A DNA stretch of 64,000 nt from Pirellula sp. (GCA_013822725.1 PNKX01000016.1:1-64000); one strand, 5' to 3'; numbered from the stretch's first letter, positions 16,893 through 26,842 are shown. Numbers and translations are program-made. Notes: generated from the letters alone by a model not told the origin.

Positions 16893-16913
16893 GAGCGAGG
16901 CTTTCGCTCTTTT
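16893..16913 (+). terminator. Terminator-like hairpin
   Basis: A 6-base stem GAGCGA/TCGCTC with a 5-base loop is followed by TTTT. It lies 80 bases after the stop at 16812 and overlaps the end of the converging kinase gene. The stem is short. Confidence 0.45.
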
Positions 16914-19158
16914 ATGGATCGATGAAGCGGGGCTTAGCGCTGCGTACGCCCCGAAAGCCAATCGCGGCGCTATTGCTGCGGATCGCGGTAAAAGCTGTAA
17001 CCCCGTCGGCATGGACAATGCTAGTTAATGAGGCCTCAGGCGGAGCATCTCCGCATGCTAAGCGAATTTGCCTTATCGAAGTAAGCTCATCAGCAATTTC
17101 GCCTTGATCCGACGCGATAGGGATTGGCAGCCTCGAGGTAGTCCATTCAGATACAGCGGGCCTCAGGTCGACTGCGGATGCGCTCGCATCGACTCCTGCT
17201 TGAATTGTCGAGTCGCCCCGGCCTGCAATTGCGGCCGCAGCAGTCGCGTACTCCTCCATCGTTGGTAGTCGCTTGCCGACTAGTTCGGCGTCGTGCATGG
17301 CATGATCGAAGTTACAATGGAACCAGTCAGATTCCGTCGGCGGGTTTTTGGTAGGCCAGTTTGGAGACTTTGGCCATTTGCCGCCTTCAATTCGGTCCTT
17401 GACATCTCCATAGGTAAACTCATTCGCGTCAATGTAGAACGGTTGAGTTTTTTCGATGCCTGCCAGTTCATCTCCGGATGAAGCCGAGGGCCCTACAGAC
17501 GACACCAATGCCATGTCATCGGTTACGTCGAGGGGGGGGATGTCAATTATGGGGAGTTTGATCGACCCGTCAGGCGCAACTGTCCAGTAGACATGGTTGT
17601 ATCTGCCTGGAATCGAATGCGCATCACGCGGCACGCGGCGTATGACTTCGTGAAACCTTCCATCTGCGAGCGCCACGACGACGAGGTAATTACCCGGCTT
17701 CAAGTCAACTGACAGCGGCGTGCGACCCCGGACGATTTCTTCTGTATTGGGTTCCGCGCGGTAGTCCGAATCGCTGAGCGGCACAATGACCGCCTCAGCG
17801 TCTGCAGGCGAGCTGGTGAGTAAGACGGTTTGAAGGCCCAAGAGCTGCCGATTTGTATCCGTCAGCCGCTTGGCGGCTACGAAGAAGAACGCCGCAGCGA
17901 CGCCCAGCGCCGTAGCCACTACGACCGCAGGCCGCCGCCTCATCCATCGTGCGCCGTACTCGGCGGAACTTACCCGACGGGCGTGAACTGGCATGCCGTC
18001 CAGAAATCGCCGCAGGTCCGCCGCGAAGTCATCCGCCGTTGCGTACCGGCGGTCGGGCGACTTTTCGATCGCCTTCAGGCAAATCGTTTCCAAGTCGCGT
18101 TCAATTCGCTTGTCGTGAACGCGCGGGCGAAGGGGAGCATCGTGAACGACGCTGTTCAAAACGGCCGCCTGGCTGCCCGCGAAGGGGCATTGCCCGGTAA
18201 GCATTTCGTAAAGAATCACGCCCAGCGCATACACGTCCGCGCGGCGATCGACCGTCGCGCTTTCGCCGCGGGCCTGTTCGGGCGACATGTAGGCGGGCGT
18301 ACCCAGCGTCTGCCCGGTCATGGTCATCTCATTGGCGTCGCCAGCCCACTTAGCCAGTCCGAAGTCAGTGATGTGCGGTTGCCCGGCGGCATCTAGGATG
18401 ATGTTGGCCGGCTTCAAATCGCGATGGACGACGCCTTGCTCGTGTGCGTAATGCAACGCATCGGCGAGCGTCGCGCAGAGCTCCGCCGCATCGCCGGAGG
18501 TCATGCGCTGCACCGAAAGGTGCGAGCGGAGATTAGGGCCATCGATAAAGTCTACGACGATATACGCGGTGGCCCCGTCGCGGGCCGTTTCGTGTACCGT
18601 GACGATGTTCGGGTGGTGCAATTGGGCCGCGGCCCGGCCCTCACGGAGAAAACGCTGCAAGTCGGCATCGGAGAGACGCAGCGCATTCGGAATCTTGATG
18701 GCGACAGTTCGCTGTAAGAGAGGGTCGTACGCCTTCCAAACGTCTCCAGCCGCTCCGGCGCCGACGCGTTCATTCAAGACGTAGCGACCGATTCTCGTTA
18801 TTTCAGTAGCGGGGGAAACACGCTCAACGACAGAACTGGAAGGAGGCCAGGAGTGTTTGTAGGCAGTGGTCTCAATGACGTCGCTGTAGTCCGGGAAGCG
18901 GCGAAGGTAGTCTTCCTTCGAAACAGCCTTTCCTCTGCCGACGCTATACTCGAGGTCGACCAGCATCAGTTCGGAGAAGAGTACGGGCGCGAATTTGCCG
19001 TCGACGCGCGAAATGAAACTGGAAATATCCGCCTGGCCGTCGCGAAGGAGATCGCTCTCAAACTCATCGCAGATGCTATCGATCAAATCGTCGATCGACT
19101 TGACGGTATCATCGGATGTGGCGTTAGGTTTAATCGTTGCGGCCAAAGTGCTCTCCAC
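16912..19158 (-). CDS. Ser/Thr kinase fused to PEGA-like and SUMF1/FGE-like regions
   Basis: 748 residues. A helical N-terminus of about 120 residues is followed by a complete Hanks kinase: glycine loop GAGAAGDV (133-140), Lys155, HRDLKPAN with Asp247, DFG Asp265 and AYMSPEQ. A membrane segment lies at about 410-428. Next comes a PEGA-like beta region (about 443-515; SPADAEAVIVPL, RTPLSVDLKPGNYLVVV). The C-terminal region (about 570-745) has FGE-sulfatase/SUMF1 hallmarks: FYIDANEFTYGDV, WPKSPNWP, GKRLPTMEEYATA, VSEWTTS and IGFRGVRSA. Cys615 and Cys702 occur, but not the catalytic cysteine context of true formylglycine-generating enzymes, so this part is more likely a C-type-lectin-fold ligand domain than an enzyme. 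The kinase is predicted inside the membrane with the sensor part outside. Confidence 0.9.
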   Translation of the reverse strand: MESTLAATIKPNATSDDTVKSIDDLIDSICDEFESDLLRDGQADISSFISRVDGKFAPVLFSELMLVDLEYSVGRGKAVSKEDYLRRFPDYSDVIETTAYKHSWPPSSSVVERVSPATEITRIGRYVLNERVGAGAAGDVWKAYDPLLQRTVAIKIPNALRLSDADLQRFLREGRAAAQLHHPNIVTVHETARDGATAYIVVDFIDGPNLRSHLSVQRMTSGDAAELCATLADALHYAHEQGVVHRDLKPANIILDAAGQPHITDFGLAKWAGDANEMTMTGQTLGTPAYMSPEQARGESATVDRRADVYALGVILYEMLTGQCPFAGSQAAVLNSVVHDAPLRPRVHDKRIERDLETICLKAIEKSPDRRYATADDFAADLRRFLDGMPVHARRVSSAEYGARWMRRRPAVVVATALGVAAAFFFVAAKRLTDTNRQLLGLQTVLLTSSPADAEAVIVPLSDSDYRAEPNTEEIVRGRTPLSVDLKPGNYLVVVALADGRFHEVIRRVPRDAHSIPGRYNHVYWTVAPDGSIKLPIIDIPPLDVTDDMALVSSVGPSASSGDELAGIEKTQPFYIDANEFTYGDVKDRIEGGKWPKSPNWPTKNPPTESDWFHCNFDHAMHDAELVGKRLPTMEEYATAAAAIAGRGDSTIQAGVDASASAVDLRPAVSEWTTSRLPIPIASDQGEIADELTSIRQIRLACGDAPPEASLTSIVHADGVTAFTAIRSNSAAIGFRGVRSAKPRFIDP

Positions 19159-19877
19159 CGCTAAGGTTATCCGCCGTCAGTGTTCGCGGCACGAAGTCTG
19201 CTGATCTACCACCGGAGGCAATTAGTATATTGCGGCGCCGCCGTTGTCGCGAATAGATTTTGCCGGCAATTGCAGCACAACCCTGGCCGTCCGGAGGCTG
19301 AAGCTAGCTCCTCTTAGTACGAATTTGACGCACTGAATTCCAGCGAGGCGAGCTGCATGACCAGCGGCAATCGGCGGGTAGTCGAACTCTCATTCTGACG
19401 GTCGAGTTCGCTTTGAGATGTAGGTTTCCTAAGTGCCTGACTTTTGTGGAATGTTCGTTGACTTCGGCAATCCTGCGAGCCCAGAATGCGGGCTGCGCCA
19501 CCGCCGACGCCTATTTCACTATCTGCTTGTGGACCAACTCGTTTCACGGGCCCCGACGATAGGTCACTTGGCACGCGCGACGACTTCCATCTACTTCGAC
19601 GTGCTAAGAGAGTTGTTCACGCCTTGATCCATCTTCCGGTACGCATAACCGGCATGCAGCGTCAAATCGCGAAGGCTTTTTATTGCTTTATTGCGCAGTT
19701 CGAAGGAAACGAACAAGCGCCGGGAAATACTGCGTGCTTTGGCAACGACCGATGCGCCGTTTCTTCAATCGTCGATGCACGACTGATTCGATAAAAAGAG
19801 ACTGGATCTCGTGCCGAGACCCTTCGCCATCCCTACTCGATTGACACAATAACGTTCATGCCCGAGGAGATCGTACG
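19159..19877. other. Divergent intergenic gap with the next gene's ribosome binding site
   Basis: 719 bases between two divergent genes. No credible gene: the frames here (for example 19486-19794) have no motif. GAGGAG at 19864-19869, eight bases before the ATG at 19878, is a good ribosome binding site. A TTGACA at 19841-19846 has no suitable -10 box at normal spacing. Confidence 0.45.
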
Positions 19878-22800
19878 ATGACCTTCAAGCAGTGGCTGCA
19901 CAAATCGAACGCTCCACACGCACAGTTTTCACGCGCTCTCCGCCGCGTCGAGTCGCGTCGGGCTGCGCAACGCGGCTACAGGCCTCAAGTGACCCAGCTC
20001 GAGGACCGGCTGATGATGGCCGTTCTCATAGTCACCAACGACGCAGAGATCGGCGTCGGCTCCTTAGCCTACGCGATCGTTTCCAGCGTCAACCGCATCA
20101 ACGGCGGCACGGGCGACGACGTCATTCAGTTTGCCCCGGAACTCGACGGCGACACCATCGCGCTCGCCGGCGATTTTCTCAATCCGTTTGCGTCGAACGT
20201 CGGCGCCACCGCCTTTCAGATCCTCAACAACACCACGCTGACCATCGATGGCATGACGGGCATGTCGCAAGGCGTCAATATCGCCCGCAGCGGCGCGGCC
20301 TTCCGTTTCTTCTACGTCGATGTCGGCAGCAACCTCACGTTGAAGGGCCTCACGCTCACCAATGGCGTCGCACAGGGATTGCGCGGCGGCAACTCCGCGT
20401 TGAGCGGCACAGGGGGCGGCAGCGCCGGCATGGGGGGCGCCGTCTTCAATCGAGGAGGCCTGACCATCGAGGCCTGCACGCTTGCCGACAATAGCGCCGT
20501 GGGCGGCGCCGGCGGATCGTATCAAGCGAGCCTCACCGGCCGCGGCGGTGGGGGCGGCGGCGGGATGACCAACGTCGGTCAAGGCGCCAACTCCAATACG
20601 GGCGGCTTCGGCGGCGGCAATGGCGGCGGCAACGGCGGCGCCTCGGGCGGAAGCAACGGCATGAACGCCGGCTTGATCGGCAGCGGCGGCGGAGGCGGCG
20701 GCGCGGGCCTCGATCCTTCCATCATTGGCGGAACCGGCGGCAAGGGATCGCTTGGCGGCGGGGGCGGCGGCGGCGGATCGTACAAGGGCGCCGGCGGCGC
20801 GGGCGGCTTTGGCGGCGGCGGTGGTGGCGGCGCCGATCACGCCGGCGCCGGCGGTGCAGCCGGGTACGGCGGCGGCGCGGGGCACGCTGGGGGCGGCGCG
20901 ACCTTCGAATCGCAAAGCGGCGCTGGCGGCGGCGGGGCCGGCATGGGAGGCGCGATCTTCAACGAGGCCGGCGCCGTCACCATCGTCAACTCCACCTTCA
21001 CCGCCAACGCAGCCGTCGGCGGGGCCGGCGGTACGGCGATTGATCCCGCCCGCAACGGAGCCGCGGGTCAAGGCCTCGGCGGCGCGATCTTCAATCGCAG
21101 CGGCACGATCACGATTACCAACAGCACCATCGCCGCCAACACAGTCACTCAAGGCGACGGCTCGACGCTGGCGCGGGCCGGCAACGGCGTCTTCAGCATC
21201 TCCGACACGACCTTAGCCGCCACGCACATCAAAAATACCATCATCAGCCACGTCGGCGCGCCAACAGTAGACGACTACACCTCCTTCGCCGTCGGCAGCG
21301 GTCATACCAGCACCGGTAACGGCAACCTGATGGGCATGCAGTTTGGTTTTCTGGGCGGAGTCGTCAGCAACGCCGATCCGCAACTCGGCCCGCTCCAAGA
21401 AAACGGCGGCCTTACCCGTACGATGGCGCTCTCCGCCGGCAGTCCGGCCATCAATCAAGGCATCGACCTGCTCCCCGGTAACGGCGTCCCCACGACCGAT
21501 CAGCGCGGCCTCCAACGCGATCCGACGAACATCGACGTCGGCGCCTACGAGTTCCGCCTCGTCGCCAGCATGACCGTCACCGCCGAGATCGACGAAACCA
21601 ACGTCGCCGCCACGCTCTCGCTCCGCGAAGCGATCGAGCTCGCCAACGGCACGCGCGCCTACGACAGTCTTTCCGCGAGCGAAAAGGCCCAGGTTACGCT
21701 CGTCGGCGGCCTCTCCAACACGATCACCTTCGCCAACAATCTAAACGGCAAGACAATTACGCTGACGACCGTCGGCTCCGGCCGAGTCGGTCCCACGGCG
21801 CTGCCGGTCACGAGCAACATCGTCGTCACCGGCCCCGCCGGCAACAGCGGCGTCACGCTCTCAGCAGCTGGAACCACGATGCGGCTCTTCGACGTCACCA
21901 GTGCCGGCAATCTCACGCTGCAGAATTTGACGCTCACCGGCGGAACGGCTCGAGGCTTCGCCGGCGGCGATTTCTCTTGGGGCGGCGGCGGAGGCGGCAG
22001 CGCCGGCCTCGGCGGCGCGGTCTTCAACCAAGGCATGCTGCAGATCCTTAATAGCACGCTCACCGCCAACATTGCCGAAGGGGGCGCCGGCGGCGCGTAC
22101 AACGACAACTTGACTGGCAACGGCGGCTCGGGCGGCGGCGGCCTGAACGGCAAAGGCGCGAACGTCGCCAACAACAACGGCAGCGCCGGCGGCGGCCCCA
22201 ACGGCGGCGCGGGCGGTAGCGGCTACGGCGAAGACGGCGGCTTCGGCGGAGGCGGCGGGGGTGGGGCCAGCGACGGCAGCAGTTCCGGCGGTCAACCCGG
22301 CGGCATCGGCGGCTACGGCGGCGGGGGCGGGGGCGGCGGCTACGCCTCGTCATTCCCCGGCATCGGCGCAGCCGGCGGCTTCGGCGGCGGCGCGGGCGGC
22401 AACAGCGGCGTCGGCGGCAACGGCGGAGCAGGCATGGGGGGCGCCATCTTCAACGAAGCCGGCGTCGTCTTCATCAGCAACAGCACCCTCGCCGCCAACA
22501 CGGCCGTCGGCGGGGCAGGGAATGCTGGCGGCTCCGGCCTTGGGGGCGCTCTCTTCAACCACAACGGCGCAATCACCATCTCCAGCAGCACGATCTCCGC
22601 CAACATCGCAGCCCAAGGCGGCCGCGGCGTCTTCAACTACGGCAACGACGAGACCGTCACCACCGATTCGATCACCGCCACCGCCGTCATCAACAACACG
22701 ATCATCGGCCAAGCCGGCGCCGCCGTCGGCGAAGACTTCACCGGCGCGACCAACGGCAACGGCGTGAACGCCACCTCCGGCAGCTACAACCTGATCCGCA

Positions 22801-23606
22801 CCTTCAGCGGCTTCGCCGGTTCCGTGGCGAGCACCGCCGATCCCAAGCTCGGCCCGCTGCAAAACAACGGCGGCCCCACGCCCACGATGGCCCTCCTCGT
22901 CGGCAGTCCCGCCATCGACGCCGGCAACCCCGCGTATCTCGCGCCCCCCAGCGTCGATCAACGCGGCGGTTCGTTCGCGCGCGTGCTCAACGGCCGCATC
23001 GACGTCGGGGCCTACGAAGGCGTGGCGAGCGTCGCCCCCTCCGCCGACTTCAACGCCAGCGGCCGCGTCGACGGCCATGACTTCCTCGCCTGGCAACGCG
23101 GCTTCGGCATCGCCGCGCCCAACGCGACGAAAGCCAACGGCGACGCCGACAACGACAGCGACGTCGACGCCGCTGATCTGGCCGTCTGGAAAACGCAGTT
23201 CGGGTCCCCTGCACCTGTTTCCGCAGCGTACGAGTCTGCCCAAGCGCCAGCATTCGCCCCCGCAGTGATGGCCGCCGAGGAGTCGCCTACCTCGACGTTG
23301 ACGAGCCAACTCGTCGATGCGGCAATGGAGACGCAGTTCGACGTCGATTCCACAGCCATGCGTCAACATGCGCGGTGGGCAGAAGCTCGCGATCGTCGGC
23401 ATCACGCTCTAGTCCGACCTCACGTTCTCGTTCCGCAGATTGCGGCGGCGATCGCCACGGCCCGCGTCCGCACGCTGCTCTCTCACTTGCGTGGCGTCGA
23501 AGGGATTGACGCCAATTCGCGCGGGGATGAACTTGCCGAACAGGTCTCGGCCAACGAATGGGCTATCGTAAGTGCGAACCGAAGCATTTTCAGCGATGAG
23601 GCGTGA
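19878..23606 (+). CDS. Gly-rich two-module surface protein with dockerin
   Basis: 1242 residues. The N-terminus carries VTQLEDRLMMAVLIVTN, the LEDR/LEPR-XLL-type motif of large planctomycete surface proteins. Two related modules follow (about 40-565 and 566-1050). Each has parallel-beta-helix-like text (NLTLKGLTLTNG, TIEACTLADNS / NLTLQNLTLTGG, QILNSTLTANI), a long Gly-rich insert of GGxGGGG repeats, and a choice-of-anchor Q-like end (DPQLGPLQENGG...GSPAINQG...VGAYEF; DPKLGPLQNNGG...GSPAIDAG...VGAYEG). A dockerin-like pair (ADFNASGRVDGHDFLAWQ, DADNDSDVDAADLAVWK) follows, then a tail of about 130 residues. It is probably an extracellular scaffold or adhesin. Codon use is strongly GGC/GCC, which creates many false antisense frames. 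Confidence 0.9.
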   Translation: MTFKQWLHKSNAPHAQFSRALRRVESRRAAQRGYRPQVTQLEDRLMMAVLIVTNDAEIGVGSLAYAIVSSVNRINGGTGDDVIQFAPELDGDTIALAGDFLNPFASNVGATAFQILNNTTLTIDGMTGMSQGVNIARSGAAFRFFYVDVGSNLTLKGLTLTNGVAQGLRGGNSALSGTGGGSAGMGGAVFNRGGLTIEACTLADNSAVGGAGGSYQASLTGRGGGGGGGMTNVGQGANSNTGGFGGGNGGGNGGASGGSNGMNAGLIGSGGGGGGAGLDPSIIGGTGGKGSLGGGGGGGGSYKGAGGAGGFGGGGGGGADHAGAGGAAGYGGGAGHAGGGATFESQSGAGGGGAGMGGAIFNEAGAVTIVNSTFTANAAVGGAGGTAIDPARNGAAGQGLGGAIFNRSGTITITNSTIAANTVTQGDGSTLARAGNGVFSISDTTLAATHIKNTIISHVGAPTVDDYTSFAVGSGHTSTGNGNLMGMQFGFLGGVVSNADPQLGPLQENGGLTRTMALSAGSPAINQGIDLLPGNGVPTTDQRGLQRDPTNIDVGAYEFRLVASMTVTAEIDETNVAATLSLREAIELANGTRAYDSLSASEKAQVTLVGGLSNTITFANNLNGKTITLTTVGSGRVGPTALPVTSNIVVTGPAGNSGVTLSAAGTTMRLFDVTSAGNLTLQNLTLTGGTARGFAGGDFSWGGGGGGSAGLGGAVFNQGMLQILNSTLTANIAEGGAGGAYNDNLTGNGGSGGGGLNGKGANVANNNGSAGGGPNGGAGGSGYGEDGGFGGGGGGGASDGSSSGGQPGGIGGYGGGGGGGGYASSFPGIGAAGGFGGGAGGNSGVGGNGGAGMGGAIFNEAGVVFISNSTLAANTAVGGAGNAGGSGLGGALFNHNGAITISSSTISANIAAQGGRGVFNYGNDETVTTDSITATAVINNTIIGQAGAAVGEDFTGATNGNGVNATSGSYNLIRTFSGFAGSVASTADPKLGPLQNNGGPTPTMALLVGSPAIDAGNPAYLAPPSVDQRGGSFARVLNGRIDVGAYEGVASVAPSADFNASGRVDGHDFLAWQRGFGIAAPNATKANGDADNDSDVDAADLAVWKTQFGSPAPVSAAYESAQAPAFAPAVMAAEESPTSTLTSQLVDAAMETQFDVDSTAMRQHARWAEARDRRHHALVRPHVLVPQIAAAIATARVRTLLSHLRGVEGIDANSRGDELAEQVSANEWAIVSANRSIFSDEA

Positions 23607-23841
23607 ACGACAGTTTTTGAAATGTCGCTCGCTGTGTTCGTCAAGATCGCTTGTGCGCGGTAGGCGCTGGCGGCGGATACACAAATAACGACCCCTCTGA
23701 TACCTTATCGCAGCCTCACGGCGTTTTTTTGATCCATCGATAGTCCTTCGACGCACGACTGCTATGAACCGAGCCCAAGATTTCCTGAATCGACCGCAGG
23801 TACTCAACAAACTTCGGTTGCCGAGCGTTGCTCAAAGACTC

Positions 23842-26397
23842 ATGCGATCGCTGCAATGTTGTTGCGTACTTTTTTTCGGCGGCTGCAATCAGGGCGTTAC
23901 GGAGTCTGAGCAACCGACGGAGCAGGCAGTCGCAAACGCCTCAGGCGAACGGCCGATCGCGGCGACCGGCGCTCCGCCTCGGCAGAAGGACGACTCGCTG
24001 CCAGCAACGGCTGCGTCGGCGAATCAGCCAATCGTCGCCACGCCCGTTGTTGCGGCGCCCTCAGCCGAGCAGATCGCGCGCTGGACGCCGACGTCGTTTG
24101 AACCGCTCCAATTGTTGGCGGTTCGTGAGTGGGACAAGACCAGCTTTACCCATTGCCTGGCGGCGACGCCTGACGGAAAGCACTTTGTCGCCGCAGGGTC
24201 GCGCGTGTTGCTCTGGTCGCTTGGCGGGGACGAGCCCGAGCATGTATTCCTGGAACTGACTTCGGATGACGGCGATCGAGAGATGCTCTCGCTGGCGATG
24301 GCGCCGGACGGTAAATGGTTCGCGGCCGGCGACTCCGAGGGGATGGTGCGGATCTGGGATCTTGCCGACCGGCGCGAGATCGTTGCCAAGAATGTAGGTT
24401 CCAACGGCGTGACGCAACTTGCGATCTCTCCCGATGGGCAAGAGATTGCCACGATCTCGTACGACGACGAAGTGGCGATATGGAACGCCGCCGATCTCAA
24501 ACCGCTGAAGAAGTTCAAGGTCGATACGAACGGCCTCAAGCGAATCGAGTACGTTACGCCGCACGAGTTGGCCGTCGCGGGCGAAACGACGTCGGTGTGG
24601 AACACGAACAGCGGCGCCTTGGTGCGGCAGTTGTCGCCGGGGAGATACAGCGAGTCGATCGCGCGATCGCCTGACGGATCGCGGCTGGTCTTCGGCGGCG
24701 ACGACTCGCTGCACGTCTGGAACATTGCTGATGCCAAGGAAGAGGCTGTCATCAACCACAGCGTGTCCGGCAGCGAGCGCGTGGCGTTTTCGCCGGACGG
24801 AAAGATTCTGGCGGCGACCAACGGTCGTGCGGTCGTGTTGTGGAATCTTGCCGAGCGTCGAGCTGTGCAGATTATCGACGGGTTCGGCTGGACGATCACC
24901 GATTTATGCTGGCTGCCGGGAACGAACCTGCTGGCCGTGGCTTCCGACATCGGCGTGACTCGCCTGTGGGGAACGCCCGCGCAGGGCGCTGCGGTCGGCC
25001 TCAAGCCCGTCCATGGTGCGATCGCGATGCCGGCGGCTGGCTCCCAATCTCCGGCGACGATTTCGCAGATGGAGCAAGTGATCGACTTCCGCACGTTCCC
25101 GCAATTGCCTAATAGCGAACCGAGCATCGTCGGCGCGCGAGACTACTCCGCCGTAGCGCCTATCTCGGTGGAGGAAGCCAAAACCTTCTACGACTATTTC
25201 CTCAAGCAGCTTGGCTGGACGCCGGCGGAGACGCCTTCGACGAACCCCTCCGCGTTGGAGTACCATAAGAATGGGTTCATGATTTCGGCTTCGTTCTACG
25301 ATGCCGGCGCAGGGAAAACAAACGTCTCGCTGCACCACGCGGGGAACTACGACCTCCGTTGGACTCCCAAGTACGATGGCGCCGCCACGGAGCCCGCGTA
25401 CGACAGCGAATACAGCGTCAGCTATCGCACGAAGGCGCCGTTGCTCGACATCGAAACGGCGCTGTTGCGCAAGCTTGGCGCTGCGGGTTGGATTCCTTAC
25501 ACGCGGCTTCACACGTCGCATTCCGATGACCCCGATCAGCGCGATTTGGAGTTTCTGCGGGGGGGCGCCACGTTGCGCGTCTCGATCGGCAAATTTCCCG
25601 TCGATCCGGAGAGCTACACGATCCAGTACTCGCTTTTCCCGCTAGACGCAGCGGCCCCTGTGCCTCCTGGCGCGGGGTATGTGGAGTTCGACGGATCCAC
25701 CGAGCCGCAACTTATTGCGCTGACCGCGACGTCGATGGAAGACGTGCGCGATTTCTATGATCGGGAGCTCGCCGCCGAGGGGTGGGTGCTGCGTCATCCC
25801 CATCGACCGTTCAAGGACGACCAGGGTTGGCTTGCTTACCTGCGTGGTCAATGCAACATGACGATCGGACTGACCAAGCTTCCGGACGGTCGAACGCTCG
25901 TGCGCATCGGCGACGGCTCCGGTTCGTTGTGGGAGCTTTCGCAGGCCAAAGAAGAAGCAGCGGACGCAGACGATGCCGCGGGGCTGCAAGCGGCGGACTT
26001 TCCCGTGCTGAACGAGTCGAAGAACGCCAAGTACGACGCGATTGGTAAGACGATCGAACTGCAGATCGACGATAGCACACTCGCCGCGGCGGTTGCCAAG
26101 TACGTCGAATCGCTTAGGGCGCTCGGGTGGAAGCTTGAGGAGGGAGGCATCCGTGACGAGGAGTACACGCTCATGACGTTCAGCAAGGGTGATAAAGAAA
26201 TCTCGCTCCGGGCCCGTCCGCAGGAGGGCCACGCGCTCGTGAGCTTCTCCGGCGACGACTTGCTGTGGACAAAAGAGCTGCCCGGCGGAAAGCAAGTCAT
26301 CCCGTTCGAAACCTGGCTGCGGCTCCACAAGCGCCCGCCAGGACTTGAATCGCTCGACGAATTCGAAGCGGAGATGCGCACGCTCACGGTCAAATAG
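23842..26397 (+). CDS. WD40-repeat lipoprotein with repeated C-terminal domain
   Basis: The frame opens at 23764, but the ATG at 23842 gives a lipoprotein signal (MRSLQCCCVLFFGGCNQG; lipobox Cys near 15), so it is preferred (851 residues). After a low-complexity linker, WD40 repeats occupy about 85-390 (MAPDGKWFAAGDSEGMVRIWD, ISPDGQEIATISYDDEVAIW, FSPDGKILAATNGRAVVLW). The C-terminal half appears to hold four diverged copies of a domain of about 100-130 residues marked by Y..x.L..LGW, then a K..G..hxhSh pattern: TFYDYFLKQLGW, ALLRKLGAAGW, DFYDRELAAEGW and KYVESLRALGW. I have no family name for this domain. It is predicted to be anchored to a membrane outside the cytoplasm. Confidence 0.85.
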   Translation: MRSLQCCCVLFFGGCNQGVTESEQPTEQAVANASGERPIAATGAPPRQKDDSLPATAASANQPIVATPVVAAPSAEQIARWTPTSFEPLQLLAVREWDKTSFTHCLAATPDGKHFVAAGSRVLLWSLGGDEPEHVFLELTSDDGDREMLSLAMAPDGKWFAAGDSEGMVRIWDLADRREIVAKNVGSNGVTQLAISPDGQEIATISYDDEVAIWNAADLKPLKKFKVDTNGLKRIEYVTPHELAVAGETTSVWNTNSGALVRQLSPGRYSESIARSPDGSRLVFGGDDSLHVWNIADAKEEAVINHSVSGSERVAFSPDGKILAATNGRAVVLWNLAERRAVQIIDGFGWTITDLCWLPGTNLLAVASDIGVTRLWGTPAQGAAVGLKPVHGAIAMPAAGSQSPATISQMEQVIDFRTFPQLPNSEPSIVGARDYSAVAPISVEEAKTFYDYFLKQLGWTPAETPSTNPSALEYHKNGFMISASFYDAGAGKTNVSLHHAGNYDLRWTPKYDGAATEPAYDSEYSVSYRTKAPLLDIETALLRKLGAAGWIPYTRLHTSHSDDPDQRDLEFLRGGATLRVSIGKFPVDPESYTIQYSLFPLDAAAPVPPGAGYVEFDGSTEPQLIALTATSMEDVRDFYDRELAAEGWVLRHPHRPFKDDQGWLAYLRGQCNMTIGLTKLPDGRTLVRIGDGSGSLWELSQAKEEAADADDAAGLQAADFPVLNESKNAKYDAIGKTIELQIDDSTLAAAVAKYVESLRALGWKLEEGGIRDEEYTLMTFSKGDKEISLRARPQEGHALVSFSGDDLLWTKELPGGKQVIPFETWLRLHKRPPGLESLDEFEAEMRTLTVK

Positions 26398-26442
26398 TAC
26401 CGAGTGCTGCAGTGGTGAATAGGATTCGAGCAGCATAGTGTG

Positions 26443-26715
26443 ATGCAGTTCTATCTCTCTTCCTATCGCTTTGGAAACGATCCGGCGCGGATGATTTATG
26501 CCGCTACCGCAAATTGGCGGGTGGGAGTGGTTCAGAATGCGCTCGACGGTTACGCGGATTTATCGTTGCGGCGGGTAGCGTTGGAGCAGGAGTTTGCAGG
26601 ATTGGCGGCGATCGGGCTGACGCCGGAGGAACTGGACCTGCGGGAGTATTTTGGAGCGGAGGTTCGACTGCAGAAACGGGGAATTATGTTTGCCGCTTTG
26701 GTTTCCCCATGTTGA
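26443..26715 (+). pseudogene. Truncated peptidase E (S51) remnant
   Basis: 90 residues from the ATG at 26443. The text MQFYLSSYRFGNDPARM, then QNALDGYADLSLRR, then LAAIGLTPEELDLREYFG, matches the N-terminal third of S51 dipeptidase E-like proteins (usually about 210-230 residues). After REYFG the match ends and a stop follows. GIMFAAL may be what is left of the later GGN motif after a deletion. The catalytic Ser and His regions are absent, so it should be inactive. It sits between the WD40 lipoprotein and the pseudouridine synthase. Confidence 0.65.
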
Positions 26716-26842
26716 CGGAATCGCAGCCGAGGCTGACGCAGGGTATATTAAGTGCTGAGCAGATTTTCAGGACGTTTCCCGACTGGCTCACTGCGCGGCA
26801 TCGACAATGCGATGGCGCGAGTCGCCTTAAACTTACGCCGAC

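Noticed and set aside
20064..21152. 362-residue minus-strand frame inside the Gly-rich gene
   Set aside because: It is an antisense shadow made by GGC/GCC codons; the plus-strand protein is clearly real. The same applies to the minus-strand frame at 22350-23405.
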